From Acidobacteriota bacterium (lineage in GTDB: Bacteria; Acidobacteriota; UBA6911; RPQK01): a stretch of DNA of 12,469 bases. The notes below the pieces were generated by a model. It saw only the letters and a program-made list of their open reading frames with translations. It was not told where the DNA came from and searched no databases. Made by a program: the position numbers and the translations under genes. The stretch is taken from positions 1 through 12,469 of the forward strand of contig RPQK01000135.1 of assembly GCA_003819755.1 (NCBI GenBank), given 5' to 3'. Of this stretch, positions 5,855-10,913 are shown piece after piece; the first letter of the stretch is position 1; each line of letters starts with the position of its first letter.

Positions 5855-7033
5855 GTGAGAATCCTCGTCGCCAACATCGGCAGCACTTCTTTCAAGTTCC
5901 AGCTGTTCGATATCGCTTCCAAACGCTCCCTGGCTCAGGGGCGTGTGGAACGGATCGGACAACCGGGAGGAGACTGTCCCGACTACGAGACGGCGATTGA
6001 CCGCTGTCTGGCGACGCTCGTCGGACCGCGCAAACCGCTAGCCGATCTCTCGGAATTGAGCGCGATCGGATTCAAAGCCGTTCACGCCGGACCAGGGCCC
6101 GGTCTTCGCTTCGTTGACGACGAGCTTTTTTCCGACATGGAAAGGTTCTGTTTCCTCGCGCCCGCCCACAATCCACCGTACATCCGGGCGATGCGAGCCT
6201 TCCGGGACCGCCACCCCAAGATTCCCCTGGTGGCGCTCTTCGAGACCGCTTTCTTTTCAATGGCGGAAGAGTCACGAACTTACGCCGTCCCGTTCGCCTG
6301 GAAAGAAGAACTGGGGATTCAGCGTTACGGTTTTCACGGCGCCAGCCACCGGTACGCCGCCGAGCGGGCCGCGACTCTCCTCGGGCGAACCGACCTCCGG
6401 CAGGTCTCCTGCCATCTGGGCGGCAGTTCGAGCCTGGCGGCGATCAAAGACGGGGCAGGCATCGATTCCAGCTTCGGGATGTCACCGCAGTCCGGCCTCC
6501 CGCATAACAACAGGGTTGGCGAAATCGACGCTTTCGCGGTGCTGTATGCGATGAAGCAGCTCGGAATTGGAATTGACGAGATGGCATCCATTCTCGCCAG
6601 GGAATCAGGTTTGGCAGGCATCAGCGGTGTGGGCGGGGACCTCCGGGACCTGGAAGCCGCCGGAGGGAATCAGCGGGCGAAGCTGGCGCTCGATGTTTTC
6701 GTTTACTGGATTCGTCATTACCTGGGCGCCTTCATGCTTCAGCTCGGCGGGCTGGACGTCCTTTCGTTCTCCGGAGGGATTGGCGAAAACAGAGCGGCCA
6801 TACGCCGCCGGGTCTGCACCGGGCTGGAGTCTTTCGGCCTTGTGGTCGATCCCAGGCTGAACCGGAAGATCAGTGGTGAGTTGGATATCGCAGCGTTGGA
6901 ATCCAAGGTGCGTGTCCTGGTGATTCCGGCCAATGAAGAATGGATTGTCGCAAGACACGCCGCAGAGTTGATTTCGAGCAATACGCCTGGGGGCGGCGCA
7001 GACGAGACGCCCCGCGCTCCCAGGGGAATTTAG
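5855..7033 (+). CDS. Acetate kinase-family protein with divergent active site
   Basis: A 392-residue ASKHA-fold protein related throughout to AckA. It has N-I-G-S-T-S-F-K at 7-14, V-H-A-G at 76-79, Y-G-F-H-G-A-S-H-R-Y at 158-167, H-L-G-G-S-S-S at 187-193, G-D-L-R-D-L-E at 261-267, S-G-G-I-G-E-N at 306-312 and A-N-E-E at 359-362. In this pathway it would turn lactyl (or acyl) phosphate plus ADP into the acid plus ATP. Several normally fixed residues are replaced: the R of the AckA H-R-V-V-H-G-G motif is Lys74, the catalytic Asp of F-D-T-A-F is Glu130, and the Asn of H-L-G-N-G is Gly190. Arg220 and the Mg-binding Glu near 361 remain. The start is GTG at 5855 with AGGG (5844-5847) overlapping the BMC-H2 stop. 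No encapsulation helix is obvious; residues 376-392 form a Gly/Pro/Arg tail. It may be a substrate-adapted kinase or have altered activity. Confidence 0.88.
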   Translation: MRILVANIGSTSFKFQLFDIASKRSLAQGRVERIGQPGGDCPDYETAIDRCLATLVGPRKPLADLSELSAIGFKAVHAGPGPGLRFVDDELFSDMERFCFLAPAHNPPYIRAMRAFRDRHPKIPLVALFETAFFSMAEESRTYAVPFAWKEELGIQRYGFHGASHRYAAERAATLLGRTDLRQVSCHLGGSSSLAAIKDGAGIDSSFGMSPQSGLPHNNRVGEIDAFAVLYAMKQLGIGIDEMASILARESGLAGISGVGGDLRDLEAAGGNQRAKLALDVFVYWIRHYLGAFMLQLGGLDVLSFSGGIGENRAAIRRRVCTGLESFGLVVDPRLNRKISGELDIAALESKVRVLVIPANEEWIVARHAAELISSNTPGGGADETPRAPRGI

Positions 7034-7046
7034 TTAGGAGATCCAA

Positions 7047-7322
7047 ATGGTACAGCAGGCAATAGGGATGATTGAGACTCGAGGGCTGGTCGCGCTGGTA
7101 CAGGCGGCCGACGCCATGTTGAAGGCGGCAAACGTGGAGTTCCGCGGCTGGAAAAAGATCGGAAGCGGTCTCTGCACGGCTTTCATCGCGGGTGATGTAG
7201 CAGCCGTGAAGGCGGGGGTAGACGCCGGCGCGGCGGCCGCTCGGACAGTCGGCGAAGTGGTGAGCGTGCATGTGATTGCGCGGCCGCATGACGATGTGGG
7301 CCGAATCGTGCCCCAAGCGTAA
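7047..7322 (+). CDS. BMC-H hexameric shell protein 3
   Basis: A 91-residue BMC-H protein close to BMC-H1 in its core: I-G-M-I-E-T-R-G, D-A-M-L-K-A-A-N-V, G-W around 34-35, the I-G-S-G-L pore loop near 38-42, and V-I-A-R-P-H-D-D near the C-terminus, without the long tail of BMC-H1. AGGAG (7036-7040) lies 6 nt before the ATG and 13 nt separate it from the kinase-like gene. The next gene's AAGGAAG ribosome binding site overlaps its TAA stop. The similarity to BMC-H1 suggests duplication inside the locus, with the kinase-like gene now between the copies. Mixed hexamers with the other two are possible. Confidence 0.95.
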   Translation: MVQQAIGMIETRGLVALVQAADAMLKAANVEFRGWKKIGSGLCTAFIAGDVAAVKAGVDAGAAAARTVGEVVSVHVIARPHDDVGRIVPQA

Positions 7323-7332
7323 GGAAGCGCTT

Positions 7333-7629
7333 ATGTTTCTCGCAAAGGTGATTGGAACCGTTGTTTCCACGCAGAAAAACCCAAAGTTTCTGGGCATGAA
7401 GCTGCTCCTGATTCAGCCTTACATCACCCGGGAGGGAGAGCTGGTTCAATCGGGAAGCTCGGTCGTGGCCGTAGACAGCGTCGGCGCAGGTATCGGAGAA
7501 CTGGTCATGTTCACGCAGGGAAGCTCCGCGCGTCTGACCGATGTCACCCGTGACTCGCCTACGGATACCGTGATCGTCGGAATCGTCGATACCGTCGAAA
7601 TCGGAGGGAAACGCCTTGCCAAACCTTGA
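7333..7629 (+). CDS. BMC-P pentameric vertex protein 1 (EutN/CcmL family)
   Basis: A 98-residue EutN/CcmL-type protein that forms pentamers capping the vertices of the shell. Typical features are F-L-A-K-V-I-G-T-V at the start, P-K-F-L-G-M-K-L-L-L-I-Q-P, V-A-V-D-S-V-G-A-G-I-G-E-L-V, G-S-S-A-R and D-T-V-I-V-G-I-V-D near the end. ATG 7333 is chosen over upstream in-frame starts because it gives the family N-terminus and has AAGGAAG (7321-7327) 5 nt before it. Its 3' end overlaps the aldehyde dehydrogenase start by 14 nt and carries that gene's ribosome binding site. It is the longest and most canonical of three pentamer genes in the cluster. Confidence 0.95.
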   Translation: MFLAKVIGTVVSTQKNPKFLGMKLLLIQPYITREGELVQSGSSVVAVDSVGAGIGELVMFTQGSSARLTDVTRDSPTDTVIVGIVDTVEIGGKRLAKP

Positions 7630-9100
7630 CGTTCAAAAGTCAGGCCAGATTAAGGCCTCGGAGGAGCTCGTTTCGACAATCGTTCGAGAAGTCCTCGAAC
7701 GGCTGAAGACGGCAAGCCCCGCTCCCCGGCCGGAGTCCAACGGGCACGGCCCGAAGCGTCAGCCCGCCGGTCACGGCATCTTCCCCACCGTTGACGGTGC
7801 CGCGAAGGCCGCGGCGGAGGCCCAGCCGCGCCTCGCCGAGCTCAGCCTCGACAAAAGGAACGACGTCCTGGAGATCATCCGCAGGATCTGCGAGGATCGG
7901 GCGCAGGAACTGGCCGAAATGGAGTACGAGGAGACGGCCATCGGTCGGCTGGACCACAAAGTCGAGAAACTGAAAATCATCCGGCGGGTCCTGGGTGTTG
8001 AGGCGCTGCGCACCGAGGCCCGAAGCGACTCAACGGGCCTCGCTATCCTCGAGTACGCGCCGTTCGGCGTAATCGGAATGGTCCTTCCGGCCACGCACTC
8101 GGTGCCGACAATGGCCAGCAACGCGATTAATGTTCTGGCCGGCGGCAACACGGCCGTTTTCAGCCCCCACCCGGCAGCCGCCAAAGTCGCCGGTTATGCC
8201 CTGGCCCTATTCAACCAGGAGATCGAGCGAAAGACCGGGCTTAAGAACCTGATGACTACCGTGGAGGAACCATCCATCCAGTCGGCCGAAGAGCTGTTCC
8301 ATCACCCGGACGTATCGCTGCTGTGCGTCACCGGCGGTCCGGCGGTAGTGAAAGCCGCCATGAAGGCCGGCAAACGAGTCATCGCGGCCGGACCGGGGAA
8401 CCCTCCGGTTCTGATTGACGAAACGGCGGATCTCGAGAAGGCTGCGGCCGATGTGATCGCGGGCGCCGCTTTCGACAACAATCTGCTTTGCATCGGGGAA
8501 AAAGAGGCGTTCGTGGTTGGCAGCGTGGCTGATCAGTTCATCGCCGCCATGAAGCGTCACGGCGCCTGTCTGTTGAACCGTGAGCAGGTCGAAAAGCTGA
8601 CCAAAGCGGCTTTCACCTTCCGCGAAGGAGCCGGGAAAGGATGCGGGCGAGCCCACCTGAAGCGAGACCTGATTGGGAAAGACCCGCAGGTGCTGGCCAA
8701 GGCGATAGGTCTCCAGCTGCCCGCCGACATTGATCTGCTGATTGGAGAAACCGAGGAAGAGCATCCGTTCGTGCAGGAAGAGCAGATGATGCCGTTTCTG
8801 CCGATCGTGCGGGTCCGCGACGTTGAAGCCGGCATTCAAGCAGCGCTCCGGGCCGAGCACGGGTACGGCCATACGGCGATGATTCATTCGAACAATGTGG
8901 TTAATGTGACGAGAATGGCCCGGGTCATGAACACGACGTTGTTCGTTCACAATGCCCCCTGTTCGGCCAGTCTGGGCCTCGGCGGCCCCGGCTTCCTGAG
9001 CTACAGCATCGCCCCCCCGACGGGGGAAGGCGTCACGACGCCGTTGACTTTCACGCGCCAACGGCAAATCGCAATCGTGGGGGCCCTGAGGATCACGTGA
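7616..9100 (+). CDS. CoA-acylating aldehyde dehydrogenase (PduP-like) with encapsulation peptide
   Basis: A 494-residue PduP/EutE-type enzyme that oxidises an aldehyde, here probably L-lactaldehyde, with NAD+ and CoA to the acyl-CoA. The catalytic cysteine is C292 in D-N-N-L-L-C-I-G-E-K; the nucleotide-binding region includes A-P-F-G-V-I-G at 148-154 and the P-A-T-H-S-V-P stretch at 158-164. Residues 15-33 form an amphipathic helix (E-E-L-V-S-T-I-V-R-E-V-L-E-R-L) followed by a Pro/Gly-rich linker, the classic encapsulation-peptide layout that directs PduP-type enzymes into the lumen. The start is TTG at 7616, overlapping BMC-P1 by 14 nt. GGAGGG (7603-7608) sits 7 nt upstream and residues 2-14 lead directly into the helix, so the rare start is well supported. 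Enzyme class is firm; lactaldehyde as substrate is inferred from the aldolase and kinase. Confidence 0.95.
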   Translation: MPNLDVQKSGQIKASEELVSTIVREVLERLKTASPAPRPESNGHGPKRQPAGHGIFPTVDGAAKAAAEAQPRLAELSLDKRNDVLEIIRRICEDRAQELAEMEYEETAIGRLDHKVEKLKIIRRVLGVEALRTEARSDSTGLAILEYAPFGVIGMVLPATHSVPTMASNAINVLAGGNTAVFSPHPAAAKVAGYALALFNQEIERKTGLKNLMTTVEEPSIQSAEELFHHPDVSLLCVTGGPAVVKAAMKAGKRVIAAGPGNPPVLIDETADLEKAAADVIAGAAFDNNLLCIGEKEAFVVGSVADQFIAAMKRHGACLLNREQVEKLTKAAFTFREGAGKGCGRAHLKRDLIGKDPQVLAKAIGLQLPADIDLLIGETEEEHPFVQEEQMMPFLPIVRVRDVEAGIQAALRAEHGYGHTAMIHSNNVVNVTRMARVMNTTLFVHNAPCSASLGLGGPGFLSYSIAPPTGEGVTTPLTFTRQRQIAIVGALRIT

Positions 9101-9118
9101 GGGTGGCGGGAACCCGGT

Positions 9119-9373
9119 ATGTTCATAGCACGAATTGACGGCCACATCACATCGATCGCGAAACACAAAAGCCTGGACGGCTTTTCACTCCTGATCGGGC
9201 AACGGCTCGATGCCGACGGTTCGGCGGTGGGTGAGCCCCAGGTGATGATCGACACCATGCGCACGGCCAGGGGAGCCAGGGTCCTGGTCAGCACGGATGG
9301 TGATCTGGCCAGGCAGGTGCTCCGGGATGACACGACGCCAACCCGGCTGGTGATCATTGGAATACTGGATTAG
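9119..9373 (+). CDS. BMC-P pentameric vertex protein 2 (EutN/CcmL family, short)
   Basis: An 84-residue EutN/CcmL homologue: M-F-I-A-R-I-D-G-H-I-T-S at the start, K-S-L-D-G-F-S-L-L-I-G-Q, D-T-M-R-T-A-R-G-A-R-V-L-V-S-T-D-G, and a closing R-L-V-I-I-G-I-L-D strand. It lies 18 nt after the aldehyde dehydrogenase stop; only a loose G-rich ribosome binding site (GGCGGG, 9105-9110) precedes the ATG. It differs clearly from BMC-P1 and BMC-P3, which suggests the shell uses three distinct pentamer types, a known property of PVM-type loci. The AGGAG of the next gene begins at its stop codon. Confidence 0.93.
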   Translation: MFIARIDGHITSIAKHKSLDGFSLLIGQRLDADGSAVGEPQVMIDTMRTARGARVLVSTDGDLARQVLRDDTTPTRLVIIGILD

Positions 9374-9387
9374 AGGAGAAACAGGAT

Positions 9388-9681
9388 TTGCGACTGGGAG
9401 TCGTGAGGGGCAAAGTGGTTCTGAGTCTGGCGGACGCCGGGCTGGTGGGAACCCGGCTCCTGATTGTTGAGCCGATCACGGCCGACCGCCTGAAGTCCGG
9501 CGACCCAGGCGGAGGGAAGCAGCTCGTCGTGGCCGATCATCTCGGCCCGGCCGAAGGACAAGTTATCGGGTTCGTAGAAGGCCGGGAAGGCGCGAATCCC
9601 TACTGGCCCGGTCGGGCCCCGGTGGATGCTTACTGCAGCCTGATCGTCGACCAGATCGACTATTGCCCTCCAGGCGATTAG
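9388..9681 (+). CDS. BMC-P pentameric vertex protein 3 (EutN/CcmL family)
   Basis: A 97-residue EutN/CcmL homologue starting at TTG (9388), giving M-R-L-G-V-V-R-G-K-V-V, the usual first strand of the family. AGGAG (9374-9378) lies 9 nt upstream. No in-frame ATG occurs near the domain start, so TTG is the best choice. Further family features are L-V-G-T-R-L-L-I-V-E-P-I, L-V-V-A-D-H-L-G-P-A-E-G-Q-V-I-G-F-V-E-G-R-E-G, and a C-terminal Y-C-S-L-I-V-D-Q-I strand. An insert N-P-Y-W-P-G-R-A-P-V-D-A near 71-82 is not shared with BMC-P1 or BMC-P2 here. Family assignment is confident. Confidence 0.92.
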   Translation: MRLGVVRGKVVLSLADAGLVGTRLLIVEPITADRLKSGDPGGGKQLVVADHLGPAEGQVIGFVEGREGANPYWPGRAPVDAYCSLIVDQIDYCPPGD

Positions 9682-9705
9682 GGCGACAACGCAGCGATAG
9701 GACAT

Positions 9706-10782
9706 ATGAACAAGCTGGATTTGACGGGTTTAAGAGTGATAACGGCACGAGACTTGGAACCTGCGGCGGCCGCCAAGGCCGAGCAGGTGGAGGTAGGCGC
9801 TTCTGCGCTCATCACCCCTGCCGCCAAAGACTACGCCTACTCGAAACGACTGCAATTCGTAAGGGCAGGAGGGAATGGCGCGGCGCAGGCAACCACCAAA
9901 TCCTCAATCCTCAATCGTCAATCGTCAATCTCTTCCCCTGAGGCCCTCCTGAATTCCGCGGAAGCTCAGCCGATCAAAGAGGAAATCATTCGCAACGCGA
10001 GGAAGCTCTGGACGCGGCAATATGTGGACGGGAACGGCGGAAACCTGTCCTATAGGATCGCCGAGAATGCCGTCATCTGCACCCCGACGTTGTGCAGCAA
10101 GGCCGATGTCACGGTCGACGATCTTTGCCTGGTCGACATGGAAGGCAACCAGCTGGCGGGCAAGCAGAAACGAACGAGCGAGATTTTCCTCCACCTCGAG
10201 ATCTACAAGGCCGTCCCGGAGGCAAAAGGGGTCGTCCACGCTCACCCACCGCACGCGACGGCCTATGCCGTCATCGGCCGGGTGCCACCAGGCTGCATCA
10301 TTCCCGAGCACGAGGTTTTCGTCGGAAACGTCGCCGTCACTCCCTACGAGACACCAGGAACGAAAGCCTTTGCGGAGACCGTCCTTCCGTACGTGCGGAC
10401 TCACAATACGATTCTGCTTGGAAACCACGGGGTGGTGTGCTGGGCCGACACGGTCACTCACGCCGAGTGGTACCACGAAATCGTGGATACAACCTGCCGG
10501 ATTCTTATACTGACCTCGTCGCTGGGCGCTCCCATTAACCGGATTTCGGGCGAAAAAACGAAGGACCTGCTGGCCGTCAAGAAACGTCTGGGGTTGCCGG
10601 ACGCGCGATACGAACTGCACGAGTGCCAGCTGTGCGAAGCACCCGAGTTTCCCCAAGGTATTACGGCTTGCCCGGTCGGCACCGGGTGCGGCCAGCCCCA
10701 ACAGACCTCACAACCAGAGGTCGAAGCCCTCGTCCGCCTGGTGACGGACGAAGTGATGAAGGCGCTGGGGGAAAGAAGCTGA
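9706..10782 (+). CDS. Class II sugar-phosphate aldolase (fuculose/rhamnulose 1-phosphate type) with EutQ-like head and helical tail
   Basis: A 358-residue zinc aldolase that cleaves L-fuculose or L-rhamnulose 1-phosphate to DHAP and L-lactaldehyde. The catalytic domain (about 88-300) shows N-G-G-N-L-S at 110-115, the likely acid/base E159, zinc ligands H178 and H180 in V-H-A-H-P-P-H, and H241 in N-H-G-V. Residues 1-52 (V-I-T-A-R-D-L and A-L-I-T-P-A-A-K-D-Y-A) resemble the N-terminus of EutQ (L-I-T-A-N-D-I and I-I-T-P-E-A-R). A Ser-rich linker at about 62-80 is partly encoded by a heptamer repeat. The C-terminal extension has four cysteines (C307, C310, C322, C328) and a final amphipathic helix E-V-E-A-L-V-R-L-V-T-D-E-V-M at 338-351, a probable encapsulation peptide. 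No in-frame ATG or GTG lies between the linker and the catalytic domain, so the head and aldolase are one protein. Sugar preference cannot be settled by eye. Confidence 0.92.
   Translation: MNKLDLTGLRVITARDLEPAAAAKAEQVEVGASALITPAAKDYAYSKRLQFVRAGGNGAAQATTKSSILNRQSSISSPEALLNSAEAQPIKEEIIRNARKLWTRQYVDGNGGNLSYRIAENAVICTPTLCSKADVTVDDLCLVDMEGNQLAGKQKRTSEIFLHLEIYKAVPEAKGVVHAHPPHATAYAVIGRVPPGCIIPEHEVFVGNVAVTPYETPGTKAFAETVLPYVRTHNTILLGNHGVVCWADTVTHAEWYHEIVDTTCRILILTSSLGAPINRISGEKTKDLLAVKKRLGLPDARYELHECQLCEAPEFPQGITACPVGTGCGQPQQTSQPEVEALVRLVTDEVMKALGERS
9900..9930 (+). repeat. In-frame heptamer repeat encoding the aldolase linker
   Basis: Four consecutive ATCNTCA heptamers (ATCCTCA, ATCCTCA, ATCGTCA, ATCGTCA) plus a partial unit lie within the aldolase gene, encoding residues about 65-75 (S-S-I-L-N-R-Q-S-S-I). 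The unit belongs to the same family as the intergenic heptamers at 50-73 and 5109-5178. Because 7 is not a multiple of 3, the array passes through all frames yet stays free of stops on this strand. It sits exactly between the EutQ-like head and the catalytic domain. Confidence 0.85.
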
Positions 10783-10787
10783 GCCAA

Positions 10788-10862
10788 GAAAGGACCCGAA
10801 GGACCTCCAGGACAACGAGGAATTTTTGTCCTTGAGGTCCTTGAGGTCCTTGAGGTCCTTTC
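10788..10862. repeat. GGACCTCAA hairpin between aldolase and rhamnulokinase genes
   Basis: Left arm 10788-10815 and right arm 10826-10862 are built from the 9-nt unit GGACCTCAA (TTGAGGTCC on the other arm) with the GGACAA/TTGTCC core around a 10-nt loop. The right arm has one extra 9-mer and the left arm carries about three substitutions, so pairing is imperfect. It starts 5 nt after the aldolase stop. It is the third member of the family after 1396-1555 and 3481-3561. It may attenuate or end transcription before the kinase gene, or simply be a dispersed element. Confidence 0.85.
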
Positions 10863-10863
10863 C

Positions 10864-10877
10864 TGTGCTCGAGCACA
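10864..10877. promoter_or_regulatory. 14-bp perfect palindrome upstream of rhamnulokinase
   Basis: TGTGCTCGAGCACA is a perfect palindrome immediately after the hairpin and 36 nt before the kinase ATG. Its TG...CG...CA symmetry with a central CG step matches the general shape of LacI/GalR-family operators. A separate sugar-responsive regulator encoded elsewhere could bind it. Only one copy is seen in this window, so chance or another regulator type cannot be excluded. Confidence 0.35.
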
Positions 10878-10913
10878 ATCGAAGCCACTGGCAAAACCGG
10901 AGAGAAAAAGACA

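Noticed and set aside
7276..7332. Longer N-terminus for BMC-P1 starting at 7276
   Set aside because: It would overlap the end of BMC-H3 and add residues unlike any EutN/CcmL protein; ATG 7333 has a good ribosome binding site and the family N-terminus.
8207..9166. 319-codon open frame antisense to the aldehyde dehydrogenase
   Set aside because: It is a shadow of a high-GC coding gene; the translation shows no recognisable domain and the sense strand encodes a clear enzyme with catalytic residues.
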